Positions 9,227 to 17,187 of a DNA stretch of 39,371 nt are shown here, in pieces. The position numbers and the translations under genes were made by a program. Under the pieces are notes generated by a model. It saw only the letters and a program-made list of their open reading frames with translations. It did not search any database and had not been told where the DNA came from. The stretch comes from Bacteroidia bacterium (GTDB taxonomy: Bacteria > Bacteroidota > Bacteroidia > Bacteroidales > Prolixibacteraceae), in assembly GCA_026391315.1 (NCBI GenBank), contig JAPLDT010000056.1, positions 1-39,371 of the forward strand, written 5' to 3'. The first letter of the stretch is position 1. Every line of letters begins with the position of its first letter.

Positions 9227-10240
9227 ATGGCAGATCTTAGAACAACATTCATGGGGGTTGAGTTAAAAAATCCCATTATTCTTGGGGCTTCGAGCCTTGT
9301 AGAAGATCTCAATGCTATCAAAAAAATTGAACGTGCAGGTATTGCCGCAATTGTATACCGCTCACTCTTCGAAGAACAAATTAATCTGGAACAGATTCAG
9401 CTCGATGACCAGGTGGGTGAATATAGCTACCGAAACGCGGAGATGGGCAATATCTTTCCGGAAATCAAACACGCCGGTGCAGGGGAACACCTTTACAACC
9501 TCACAAAACTTATCAAAACGGTTAACATTCCAGTATTTGCGAGCCTCAATGCGATTTATGATCAATCCTGGCAAGATTATGCGGTTCAATTGGAAAAGAC
9601 TGGTATTGCGGGCCTTGAACTCAATTTTTACGATGTACCGACTGACGCACTGAGTGACAGTGCCAAAATCGAATCGCACCAGATTTCAATTCTGAAGAAA
9701 TTGAAGAAGCTGGTGAAGATTCCGATCAGTGTCAAACTCTCTCCCTTTTATGCAAATCCGCTCAACTTTATTGCCCAGGCTGATAAAGCCGGAGCTGAAG
9801 GTGTCGTGATTTTCAATCGTTTTTTCCAACCTGAAATCAACATCGAAAACGAAGAGTTCTTCTTTCCGTTCGATCTCACCCACGAAAAAGATTACCAGAT
9901 CACTTTACGATTTGCCGGCCTGCTTTTTGGCAATATCAAAGCCGATATCTGTGCCAGCCGTGGCATTTCGGACGGTACTGATGTGATCAAAATGGTGCTT
10001 GCCGGAGCAAGTTCTGTCCAGGTTGTCAGCACCGTATACAAGAACAAGGCAGCCCATATTACACAGATGATTGAGACCCTCGAAGAGTGGATGGATGCCA
10101 AAGGGTACAAAACCATCAACGATTTCAAAGGGAAATTGTCCATGAAAAAGAGCAAGGAACCTTATGCCTACCGAAGGGCACATTACGTCGATATTTTGAT
10201 GAAATCGACGGAGATATTTAAAAAATACCCGATGGTCTGA
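9227..10240 (+). CDS. Dihydroorotate-dehydrogenase-like flavoprotein
   Basis: This is a TIM-barrel FMN protein of the PyrD superfamily, starting MADLRTTFMGVELKNPIILG (an upstream in-frame GTG/TTG-type start adds a poorly conserved tail, so ATG 9227 was chosen). GLELNFYDVPTDA replaces the ELNxSCPN segment of true dihydroorotate dehydrogenases, so the usual catalytic Cys/Ser loop is lost. ISVKLSPF and the phosphate-binding GISDGTDVIKMVLAGASSVQ near the C-terminus remain. It is better called dihydroorotate dehydrogenase-like than pyrD. It precedes the hydrogenase genes but ends in its own strong terminator, so it is probably transcribed separately. Its substrate is unknown; a role in electron transfer is only a guess. 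Confidence 0.85.
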   Translation: MADLRTTFMGVELKNPIILGASSLVEDLNAIKKIERAGIAAIVYRSLFEEQINLEQIQLDDQVGEYSYRNAEMGNIFPEIKHAGAGEHLYNLTKLIKTVNIPVFASLNAIYDQSWQDYAVQLEKTGIAGLELNFYDVPTDALSDSAKIESHQISILKKLKKLVKIPISVKLSPFYANPLNFIAQADKAGAEGVVIFNRFFQPEINIENEEFFFPFDLTHEKDYQITLRFAGLLFGNIKADICASRGISDGTDVIKMVLAGASSVQVVSTVYKNKAAHITQMIETLEEWMDAKGYKTINDFKGKLSMKKSKEPYAYRRAHYVDILMKSTEIFKKYPMV

Positions 10241-10279
10241 TCATAAAATAAACCGGTGATGCCGGTTTTTTTATGATCA
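10238..10279 (+). terminator. Rho-independent terminator of the PyrD-like gene
   Basis: AAACCGG and CCGGTTT form the core hairpin followed by a T run. Outer arms TGATCATAAAA and TTTTATGATCA extend the stem and include the stop codon of the gene. The near symmetry also allows function in reverse. Confidence 0.8.
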
Positions 10280-10353
10280 AATTGAGAGAAACCCGCTATT
10301 TTCAAAATTTTGTACCATTTGTTAAAAAAGATGATATAAAACATGTTATATTA

Positions 10354-10385
10354 TTTGTATGCTGTGAATGAATAATTTACTTTAG
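10354..10385 (+). promoter_or_regulatory. Candidate promoter for the hydCBA operon
   Basis: TTTG at 10354-10357, 20 bp, then TACTTTAG at 10378-10385, one mismatch from the Bacteroidota -7 consensus TAnnTTTG. It lies after the upstream terminator and about 43 bp before the hydC ATG. Confidence 0.45.
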
Positions 10386-10428
10386 TCGAACCGAATCCGG
10401 TATTTTTAAATCCCTAAATTTTACCAAA

Positions 10429-10899
10429 ATGGATTCACTGCACAAACGAATTATCGCCTTGGCCGATCTCCATGGCCGGACCCGAGAGAGCCTGTTGCCT
10501 ATTCTTCAGGGCGTTGTTGAATACGACAACTATCTCTCACAAAAATCGATGGTAGAAATTTCAAAGGAGCTGGATCTCCCGGCTTCCGAAGTTTATGGTA
10601 CGGCAACCTTTTATTCGTTTCTTGAACACAGGAAGATGGGGAAATTTACCATCAGGGTCTGTAAAACCATCTCCTGTTCAATGAAGGGTAAAAACCAGAT
10701 TTTACTGGCCATCAAAGAGATGCTGAAAATTGATATCGGACAGACGACACAGGATGGAAGATTCAGCCTGGTGGAGACCAACTGTCTGGGATGGTGCCAC
10801 AAGGCGCCTGCCATGGTTATCAACCACGAAGTCTTCACTGAACTGACACCCGAAAAAGTTCGCGGAATCCTGGGCGAATACATGAAAAAAGAGATTTGA
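10429..10899 (+). CDS. hydC: NADH-linked [FeFe] hydrogenase, NuoE-like [2Fe-2S] subunit
   Basis: This 156-residue thioredoxin-fold ferredoxin carries electrons between the flavin subunit and the hydrogenase. It contains the NuoE four-helix start, VYGTATFYSFLEHRKMGKF and the cluster cysteines CKTISC (CX4C) and CLGWC (CX3C), followed by PAMVINHEVF. Length and motifs are standard for HydC/HndA. It is the first of three structural genes, separated from the NuoF-like gene by 120 bp containing a short tandem repeat. The order NuoE-NuoF-HydA is the usual one for trimeric NAD-dependent [FeFe] hydrogenases. Confidence 0.93.
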   Translation: MDSLHKRIIALADLHGRTRESLLPILQGVVEYDNYLSQKSMVEISKELDLPASEVYGTATFYSFLEHRKMGKFTIRVCKTISCSMKGKNQILLAIKEMLKIDIGQTTQDGRFSLVETNCLGWCHKAPAMVINHEVFTELTPEKVRGILGEYMKKEI

Positions 10900-10942
10900 T
10901 GTGATGATGTGTTGATGTGTTGATGTGTTGATTTGATGATGA
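10897..10942. repeat. GATGTGTT microsatellite between hydC and hydB
   Basis: Consecutive imperfect copies of GATGTGTT/GATGATGTG run from the hydC stop into the spacer. No hairpin or gene is evident. Copy-number change could alter the spacing of the two genes, but an effect is not shown. Confidence 0.7.
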
Positions 10943-11019
10943 AAGATAGCCTGGTTTTTAATCATGATCGAAAATGCAAATACAGTTTTATTGCTTCACA
11001 ATACTAAAATCCCCAAGTT

Positions 11020-12207
11020 ATGATCGAGCAACATCTGCTGTTGAAAAGAGTTGATTTCATTTTTGTTCAGGATACCGATTGGGAAAAAATCCTGCAGAAA
11101 TCGATCCACAGAACCAAACAGGAGCTGATCAACGAACTGATCAGTTCTGAACTGAAAGGACGTGGTGGCGCAGGTTTCCCGACCGGATTGAAATGGAAGC
11201 TAACCTCAGAAGCCGCCGGTGATGAGAAATATGTAATCTGCAATGCCGACGAAGGGGAGCCAGGAACCTTCAAGGACAGGGAAATTCTTACCCGAGTTCC
11301 ATACAAAGTCCTCACAGCCATGGCTGTATGCGGATTTATTGTGGGAGCAAAAAATGGCATCATCTACCTTCGCGGTGAATACAAGTTTCTCGAAAAACCG
11401 CTCAAAGATGCCATCAATGAGTTCAGTTACTTCTGCAACAAAATAAACCTCGACTTCACTATCAAGATTTTTATGGGAAGCGGCGCCTACATTTGCGGGG
11501 AAGAGACTGCTCTTTTCGAATCGCTCGAAGGGAAACGGGGTGAACCGAGAAACAAACCTCCCTACCCTTCTATCAGCGGATACAGGAAAAAACCAACCGT
11601 TATCAACAATGTCGAAACATTGGCCCATACCTATACCATCTTCAAATATGGAGCAAAAAAATTTTACGACCTTGGAGTCCAATATTCGAGAGGGTCAAAA
11701 CTCTTCTCTATTTCGGGCGATACTCCCAAACCGGGTATTTATGAGCTTGAGCTCGGCATGAGCCTGCAGGATTTCGTAGACGAATTCGGAGACGGAGATA
11801 CAAAAGCTGTTCAGGTAGGCGGTGCCTCCGGATTCCTGGTACCCCGGAAAAAATTCCATGAAACAGCCATCGGTTACCAGGGAAAATTGGTAGGAATTTC
11901 GCTTCCTACCGGCGGATCGATGATGATTTTCAACAGCTCCCGTTCGATGTACAACCTGCTGGATAACTACCTCGAATTTTTCAGGGAAGAGTCGTGTGGT
12001 CAATGCACTCCATGCCGGATTGGCTGTCAGCAGCTACTGGCAGGCATCAAGGCGGTTAAAAAGGGTGAGCGGCCAGCCCCCTACCTCGATAAACTGCTCA
12101 AGTTGAGCGAAACGATGCAATATACCGCCAAATGCGGCCTGGGACAATCGGTAGCCAACTCCTTTGCCTCCATCGTCGAAAACTTTCGGGAAGAGATGAT
12201 TTATTGA
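11020..12207 (+). CDS. hydB: NADH-linked [FeFe] hydrogenase, NuoF-like flavin subunit
   Basis: This subunit oxidises or reduces NAD(H) through FMN. The NuoF core is complete: RGRGGAGFPTG-like loop (GRGGAGFPTGLKW), NADEGEPGTFKDRE for FMN/NADH, GAYICGEETALFESLEGKRG and the 4Fe-4S motif SCGQCTPCRIGC (Cys about 326, 329, 332) with a fourth Cys near 372 in AKCGLGQS. At 395 residues it is much shorter than HydB of bifurcating enzymes (about 600). It has neither the N-terminal thioredoxin-like 2Fe-2S extension nor the C-terminal two-cluster ferredoxin domain. It lies between hydC and hydA. The short form suggests simple NADH-dependent H2 chemistry, by inference. Confidence 0.93.
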   Translation: MIEQHLLLKRVDFIFVQDTDWEKILQKSIHRTKQELINELISSELKGRGGAGFPTGLKWKLTSEAAGDEKYVICNADEGEPGTFKDREILTRVPYKVLTAMAVCGFIVGAKNGIIYLRGEYKFLEKPLKDAINEFSYFCNKINLDFTIKIFMGSGAYICGEETALFESLEGKRGEPRNKPPYPSISGYRKKPTVINNVETLAHTYTIFKYGAKKFYDLGVQYSRGSKLFSISGDTPKPGIYELELGMSLQDFVDEFGDGDTKAVQVGGASGFLVPRKKFHETAIGYQGKLVGISLPTGGSMMIFNSSRSMYNLLDNYLEFFREESCGQCTPCRIGCQQLLAGIKAVKKGERPAPYLDKLLKLSETMQYTAKCGLGQSVANSFASIVENFREEMIY

Positions 12208-12281
12208 GAATGTGAAAATTGGGAAATGTGAAAATGTGGAAATGAACGCAATCGAAAATCTAAAATCTAAAATCCAAAATT
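12208..12281. repeat. Low-complexity spacer between hydB and hydA
   Basis: Short direct repeats of the types AAATGTG and AAAATCT fill the 74 bp before hydA. No promoter or terminator is visible. Confidence 0.55.
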
Positions 12282-14072
12282 ATGTCTGATACCATCCACA
12301 TCACAATCAACGGAATCCCTGTCGATGTGACAGAGGATACGGTTATTCTGGATGCCGCCAAAAAAATCAATGTGGTAATCCCAACCTTGTGCTACCACCA
12401 GGACATTTGTGTCGCCGGCAATTGCAGGGTGTGTCTGGTGGAGGTTTCAGGGCAGAAACGACTGGCAGCAGCCTGTGCAACCCCCTGTGAAGAAGGAATG
12501 GACATCCTGACCAATAGCCTGAAAGTCAGAAATTGCCGGAAGCATATCATTGAACTGCTGCTCTCGGAACACAATGCAGATTGTACCAAGTGTTACAAAA
12601 ATGGGAAATGTGAGTTGCAAAATCTTGCTTCGGAGTACAAAATTATGACCCAGGATTTTATCGAGCTCTACAAAGAGAAAAAACGTACCATCGACAACAT
12701 CTCTCCAAGTATCGTCAAGGACGACAGCAAATGCATCCGCTGTCAGCGCTGCGTGAGAACCTGTGAAGAATTGCAGGGCGTCAATGCCCTTTCGGTTGCC
12801 TACAAAGGTCATGAAATGAAAATTTCGACCTTTTATGAGAAATCGATGAACGATGTAGTCTGCACCAACTGCGGACAGTGTGTCAACCGCTGTCCAACCG
12901 GAGCGTTGGTCGAAAAGAACTACATCGAAGAGGTGTGGGATGCCATTTCCAACCCCGATCTTCATGTGGTTGTCCAGACGGCACCAGCGGTGAGGATTGG
13001 TCTGGGAGAAGAGCTGGGATATCCGGTAGGAACCAGGGTTACAGGGAAAATGGTCGCCGCCCTGAAGAGACTTGGATTCGATGCAGTTCTTGACACAGAC
13101 TTTACAGCAGATTTAACCATTGTAGAGGAGGGATCTGAACTATTGGGCAGGCTAAAAAAAGTGCTTGTCGATAAGCAGACAGATATCGCGCTGCCAATGG
13201 CCACCTCCTGCTCGCCTGGATGGATCAAATACATTGAACACATGTATCCCGAATACCTGCCCAATCTGTCTACCTGCAAATCACCACAGCAGATGTTCGG
13301 CGCATTGCTGAAAACTTACTATGCCAAAGCAAGGAATATTGATCCTAAAAAAATAGTTTCCGTATCGGTTATGCCTTGTACTGCCAAAAAATTCGAAGCA
13401 GCCAGACCTGAAATGTACGGAAGTGGCTACCGCGATGTCGACTATGTACTGACCACCCGCGAACTGGCCATTATGATCAAGCAGGCCGGAATTAATTTCG
13501 TTCAGCTCGAAGAGATGGAATTCGACCGTTTGATGGGCGAATCAACCGGTGCTGGTGTCATATTTGGCGTCACTGGTGGTGTAATGGAAGCTGCACTCAG
13601 GACGGTATACGAAATTGTGACTGGCAGAGAGATCCCGTTTAAAAACCTGGCAGTGTTGCCCATCAGGGGAATGGAAGGGGTCAAAATGGGCAGCGTTAAA
13701 ATAGAGAATACATTAGAGGATTGGAAGTTTCTCGAAGGAGTAGAGCTGAAGTACGCAGTAGCGCACGGATTGACAAATGCAAAGAAGGCCATGGACATGA
13801 TAAAGGCCGGAACCGCCGATTTCCATTTCCTGGAGGTAATGGCCTGTCCGGGAGGATGTTTGGGAGGTGGAGGCCAGCCAATACCGACCAATCTGGAAAT
13901 AAGAAAAAAACGGGCGGCGGCCATCTATGCGGAAGACCTGGGAAAACCGATCAGAAAATCGCATGAAAACCCTGAAGTAATCAAAATCTACAACGATTTT
14001 CTGGGTAAACCCCTTGGCGAATTGTCACACAAACTTTTGCATACCTCCTACCAAATTAGGGAAAGAACCTAG
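12282..14072 (+). CDS. hydA: [FeFe] hydrogenase catalytic subunit
   Basis: It reduces protons (or oxidises H2) at the H-cluster. The N-terminal [2Fe-2S] domain has Cys37, 48, 51 and 65. The His-ligated cluster is HNADCTKCYKNGKC (His97, Cys101, 104, 110). Two ferredoxin clusters sit at Cys151-161 and Cys194-204 (CTNCGQCVNRCPTG). H-cluster motifs are intact: L1 TSCSPGWIKY (Cys310), L2 MPCTAKKFEAARPE (Cys366), L3 EVMACPGGCLGGGGQP (Cys522, Cys526). The C-terminus holds the small-subunit-like tail. At 596 residues this is the multi-cluster soluble type of trimeric NAD-linked enzymes. There is no Tat or Sec signal, so it is cytoplasmic. hydG follows after 45 bp; hydE and hydF are not in the window. 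Confidence 0.97.
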   Translation: MSDTIHITINGIPVDVTEDTVILDAAKKINVVIPTLCYHQDICVAGNCRVCLVEVSGQKRLAAACATPCEEGMDILTNSLKVRNCRKHIIELLLSEHNADCTKCYKNGKCELQNLASEYKIMTQDFIELYKEKKRTIDNISPSIVKDDSKCIRCQRCVRTCEELQGVNALSVAYKGHEMKISTFYEKSMNDVVCTNCGQCVNRCPTGALVEKNYIEEVWDAISNPDLHVVVQTAPAVRIGLGEELGYPVGTRVTGKMVAALKRLGFDAVLDTDFTADLTIVEEGSELLGRLKKVLVDKQTDIALPMATSCSPGWIKYIEHMYPEYLPNLSTCKSPQQMFGALLKTYYAKARNIDPKKIVSVSVMPCTAKKFEAARPEMYGSGYRDVDYVLTTRELAIMIKQAGINFVQLEEMEFDRLMGESTGAGVIFGVTGGVMEAALRTVYEIVTGREIPFKNLAVLPIRGMEGVKMGSVKIENTLEDWKFLEGVELKYAVAHGLTNAKKAMDMIKAGTADFHFLEVMACPGGCLGGGGQPIPTNLEIRKKRAAAIYAEDLGKPIRKSHENPEVIKIYNDFLGKPLGELSHKLLHTSYQIRERT

Positions 14073-14092
14073 CCCGTAAACTCTTTTTGGAG

Positions 14093-14100
14093 TATATTTG
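14093..14100 (+). promoter_or_regulatory. Candidate -7 box before hydG
   Basis: TATATTTG is a perfect TAnnTTTG match 17 bp before the hydG ATG, but no TTTG is found at the right distance upstream. hydG may be transcribed from here as well as from the hydCBA promoter. Confidence 0.35.
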
Positions 14101-14117
14101 CAGTTCAAAATTACATC

Positions 14118-15626
14118 ATGGGAGTTGCTGGAACAAAAGAGTGGAAAAAGGGGATTATTAACAAAGAAGAGATTGATAAATACCTGATCAACGGCAAAGA
14201 TTACATCGACAATGAGTCAATATTTTCTGTTCTGACCCGCCAATCAAATCCGGACCCGATATTCATCAGGGACATCTTGCAAAAATCCCTGTCGATCAAG
14301 ACTTTAACTCCTGATGAAACCGCTGCGCTTCTGCAAGTCAAGGATCCGGAACTCTGGCAAGAGATCAACCAAACTGCCCTCGAGGTAAAAAAGAAGGTTT
14401 ACGACAACCGGATCGTATTCTTTGCTCCGCTATACTGTGCCAACTATTGCGTCAACAACTGTGCCTACTGTGGATTCCGTGAAGCCAACAGCTTGGAGGT
14501 AAGGCGAATTCTTACCATGGAAGAGGTCAAACGCGAGACAATTTCCGTTTTGCAGGAAGGACACAAGCGGTTGGTCCTGGTGTTCGGAGAGCATCCTTCC
14601 ACGGATGTGGACTACATGGTCAACTGCATCAAAGCCGTCTATTCGGTGACAGATGTGGCCCCGAAATCTGGTCAGGCAACCAACATTCGCAGGGTCAATA
14701 TCAATGCTGCCCCCATGGAGATGGCCAAACTCAAAAAACTGAAAGAGGCCGGAATCGGAACCTATCAGGTTTTCCAGGAGACCTATCACCGCGAAACGTT
14801 CGCGAATGTACATCCATCCCAAACACTGAAAGGGCACTACCGTTGGAGGCTCTATGCCCTTCACCGTGCCATCGAAGCCGGGGTGGATGATGTTGCCATT
14901 GGAGCGCTCTTTGGATTGTATGACTGGAAATTTGAGGTGATGGGGCTTCTGCACCATACCCTTGATCTGGAACGTCAATTCGGCATCGGACCACATACCA
15001 TCTCCTTCCCGCGAATGACGCCTGCCTTGGGGTCGTGGTTAAGCAACAATTCTGAATACATTGTGTCGGATAATCATTTCAAAAAATTGGTAGCAGTTCT
15101 CCGGCTTTCTGTTCCTACTGCCGGATTGATTGTGACTGCCAGGGAAAAAGCGGCCATCAAACGGGAGGTGTTGCAACTTGGTTGTACCCAGACAGATGCA
15201 TCTACACGGATCGGAATTGGGGCCTACAGCGACCAGCAAAAAGATTTCAACGAGGAGAGCCAACAGTTTACCATCGGTGATCCCCGCGATCTGGATGCAG
15301 TGATTCAGGAGGTGGGAAAACTGGGGTATATCTCCTCTTTCTGCACTGCAGGATACCGCTGTGGCCGGACAGGTGAAACCATCATGGGGATGCTGAGCCA
15401 TTGTGAAGAGAGCAAATTCTGCAAACTCAACGCAGTTCTGACCTACCGGGAATACCTCAACGATTATGCCTCTCCGGCGACAAAAGCCATCGGAGAAGAG
15501 TTGATTCAAAAAGAGCTGACAGAAATTGAGCATTCTGATTATTTCCGACAAAAACCTCATCTGCTTGCCAGATTTCGAAAGGATTACGGGTCCATTGTCA
15601 ATGGTCAGCGGGATCTATATTTATAA
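14118..15626 (+). CDS. hydG: [FeFe] hydrogenase maturase, radical SAM tyrosine lyase
   Basis: HydG cleaves tyrosine to provide CO and CN- ligands for the H-cluster. The radical-SAM motif is CVNNCAYCGFRE within CX3CX2C (Cys111, 115, 118). GTYQVFQETYH, GVDDVAIGALFGLYDW and GPHTISFPRMTPA are strong HydG/ThiH-type segments. The C-terminal auxiliary-cluster region reads SFCTAGYRCGRTG and later KFCKLNAVLTYREYL. Cys409 and Cys435 fit the known CX2CX22C motif, but the middle position is Gly412, with a Cys at 415 instead (CX5CX19C). This may be a lineage variant. The rest of the maturation set (hydE, hydF) must be elsewhere. At 502 residues it is slightly long, through its N-terminus. Confidence 0.93.
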   Translation: MGVAGTKEWKKGIINKEEIDKYLINGKDYIDNESIFSVLTRQSNPDPIFIRDILQKSLSIKTLTPDETAALLQVKDPELWQEINQTALEVKKKVYDNRIVFFAPLYCANYCVNNCAYCGFREANSLEVRRILTMEEVKRETISVLQEGHKRLVLVFGEHPSTDVDYMVNCIKAVYSVTDVAPKSGQATNIRRVNINAAPMEMAKLKKLKEAGIGTYQVFQETYHRETFANVHPSQTLKGHYRWRLYALHRAIEAGVDDVAIGALFGLYDWKFEVMGLLHHTLDLERQFGIGPHTISFPRMTPALGSWLSNNSEYIVSDNHFKKLVAVLRLSVPTAGLIVTAREKAAIKREVLQLGCTQTDASTRIGIGAYSDQQKDFNEESQQFTIGDPRDLDAVIQEVGKLGYISSFCTAGYRCGRTGETIMGMLSHCEESKFCKLNAVLTYREYLNDYASPATKAIGEELIQKELTEIEHSDYFRQKPHLLARFRKDYGSIVNGQRDLYL

Positions 15627-15653
15627 AAATATACATTGTTGTCCGGGAAAAAA

Positions 15654-15675
15654 ATACTTTATCCGCTACGCGGAA
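15654..15675. repeat. REP-like palindrome, single copy of the TTATCCGCTACGCGGAA type
   Basis: TACTTTATCCGCTACGCGGA matches the arms at 15698-15729 and 15991-16022. TCCGCTACGCGGA is itself a palindrome with a short loop. It begins just downstream of hydG and may also act as its terminator. Confidence 0.7.
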
Positions 15676-15697
15676 ATAAAACATTTTCTCATTCTCT

Positions 15698-16022
15698 TTT
15701 TCTACAATACTTTATCCGCTACGCGGAAGAGTAATTTTGTGATCTAATTGTATTACAATAATTTAATAGAGACTGTTTAAATTTTATTTTTTTGCCCATA
15801 GGGCATTAATATCAATAGAAAAAAACAACGAAGAAATCTATTGTCCGTTAGGACATTAACAGATAAAAGATTAATTCCCTACGGGAGATCTGGATTAATT
15901 GATGTGCCCTTTCTATTGACATTTATCTCCTACGGAGAAAATTTAAACAGTCTCTAGTTTTCTGAAGTCAGTTTAAACACAACAAAGGAACTTCCGCGTA
16001 GCGGATAAAGTATTGTAGAAAA
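15698..16022. repeat. Long inverted repeat with 32-bp perfect arms
   Basis: The arm at 15698-15729, containing TTCTACAATACTTTATCCGC then TACGCGGAAG, is the exact reverse complement of 15991-16022. The 261 bp between them hold a second, independent terminal-inverted-repeat element (15767-15956). The whole 15627-16331 gap carries no gene that I can support. Confidence 0.8.
15767..15956. mobile_element. MITE-like element with 19-bp terminal inverted repeats, copy 1
   Basis: Perfect 19-bp ends TAGAGACTGTTTAAATTTT (15767-15785) and its reverse complement (15938-15956). The inside is non-coding and carries small palindromes: GCCCATAGGGC, GTCCGTTAGGAC, TCCCTACGGGA and TCTCCTACGGAGA. A related 200-bp element lies at 27556-27758. 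No transposase and no clear target duplication are seen. Confidence 0.7.
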
Positions 16023-16057
16023 TCAACCCCTGCAGAGCCCTTTACCTCGTAGAGGTT
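16006..16057 (-). repeat. REP-like palindromic element, copy 2
   Basis: It shares with 7806-7858 the minus-strand layout AACCT-N4-AGGT, a spacer of 20 bp (22 bp in copy 1), and ATTTTCTACAATACTTTA. It overlaps the right arm of the 32-bp inverted repeat, showing that these repeats are modular. Confidence 0.55.
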
Positions 16058-16233
16058 AAACAAATCAAGCTTTCCAGAGATTTCTAAATATTTAACCGGA
16101 CACCATTGTTGAAAAATATATCATTGGGAGTTATTCAGGAAGGAGTGCTTCATAGAATCATTTTTGAATTTTATTGATCAGATCGTTTAACAATTATTGT
16201 GAATCTCCTCTCCTCTAAACTGACAAAGATTGC

Positions 16234-16241
16234 TAAATTTG
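16234..16241 (+). promoter_or_regulatory. Candidate -7 box for the exbB operon
   Basis: TAAATTTG fits TAnnTTTG perfectly, 90 bp before the exbB ATG. No good -33 TTTG is present, so this is tentative. Confidence 0.3.
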
Positions 16242-16331
16242 TCGACTGATTTCTAGTGAATCAAAAGAAAACCTCGAGATTACGACCACTAAATTTTAAC
16301 TTATTTGTATCAACTTTACTCTTTTTGATCT

Positions 16332-17135
16332 ATGGATACACAAACAGGATTTTCGAAATTTCAGGATAAATTCACCGTATTGGTCATCCCAATAGCATTT
16401 ATGATTTCGGTTTTTGTCTACTTTTTTGTCATGGGCGCTCCCTCCAATTTTCAAGGAAACAACTCTGCCAACTCTCCGTTGCAGGGAAATTATCTGGGGA
16501 TCATCTACAGGGGAGGCTACATTGTACCTCTTCTGATGACATTGCTTATCATTGTGTTAACCTTTTCACTGGAAAGATATTACACCATCAAAAAAGCCCA
16601 TGGAAATCTTCCGCCTGTTAAATTTGTGGCCAGACTGAAAGAATATCTTGCCAAGGACGATATCCAGGGTGCAAAAGCTGAATGCGACAGGGTTCAGGGC
16701 TCAGTTGCCAGTGTTGCCAAATCGACGCTCGACAAATACGAGCAGATGGAAAAGGACAAGATCATGACCAAGGAGCAGAAAATACTTGATATCCAAAAAA
16801 ATATTGAAGAGGCCACTTCGCTCGAGCTGCCGAGTCTGGAGGAACATTTGCCGGCCCTTGCCACCATTACTTCGCTGGCAACGCTGCTGGGGCTTTTAGG
16901 AACCGTTTTGGGAATGATCCGTTCCTTCGCTGCCATGGCCAATGCCGGGGCCCCCGATTCTGTTGCTTTGGCATCAGGTATCTCTGAGGCACTGGTCAAT
17001 ACGGCCTTTGGCATTGGATCTGCAGCCATCGCGATGGTCGCTTATGGCTATTTTACTACCAGGATAGACAAGCTGACCTACGCCATTGATGAGGCAGGTT
17101 ATAGTATCGCACAAACATTTGCCGCTAAACACTAA
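16332..17135 (+). CDS. exbB: ExbB/TolQ/MotA-family proton channel
   Basis: This inner-membrane stator subunit uses the proton gradient to energise TonB. It has hydrophobic helices at about 15-37, 60-82, 170-200 and 215-240 over its 267 residues. The family core is ATITSLATLLGLLGTVLGMI followed by RSFAAM and then ASGISEALVNTAFGIGSAAI, the standard MotA_ExbB pore signature. The extra N-terminal helix and the linker are common in Bacteroidota ExbB. It starts an operon with two exbD genes, tonB, a solute-binding lipoprotein and a TPR protein. Confidence 0.93.
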   Translation: MDTQTGFSKFQDKFTVLVIPIAFMISVFVYFFVMGAPSNFQGNNSANSPLQGNYLGIIYRGGYIVPLLMTLLIIVLTFSLERYYTIKKAHGNLPPVKFVARLKEYLAKDDIQGAKAECDRVQGSVASVAKSTLDKYEQMEKDKIMTKEQKILDIQKNIEEATSLELPSLEEHLPALATITSLATLLGLLGTVLGMIRSFAAMANAGAPDSVALASGISEALVNTAFGIGSAAIAMVAYGYFTTRIDKLTYAIDEAGYSIAQTFAAKH

Positions 17136-17187
17136 TAATGGACTATTGTCAATTCCTTTTCTCACCTATTCAAAAAATTGAGGAGAT

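Noticed and set aside
9227-10240. Calling this gene pyrD
   Set aside because: The characteristic ELNxSCPN catalytic loop is replaced, so only superfamily membership is justified.
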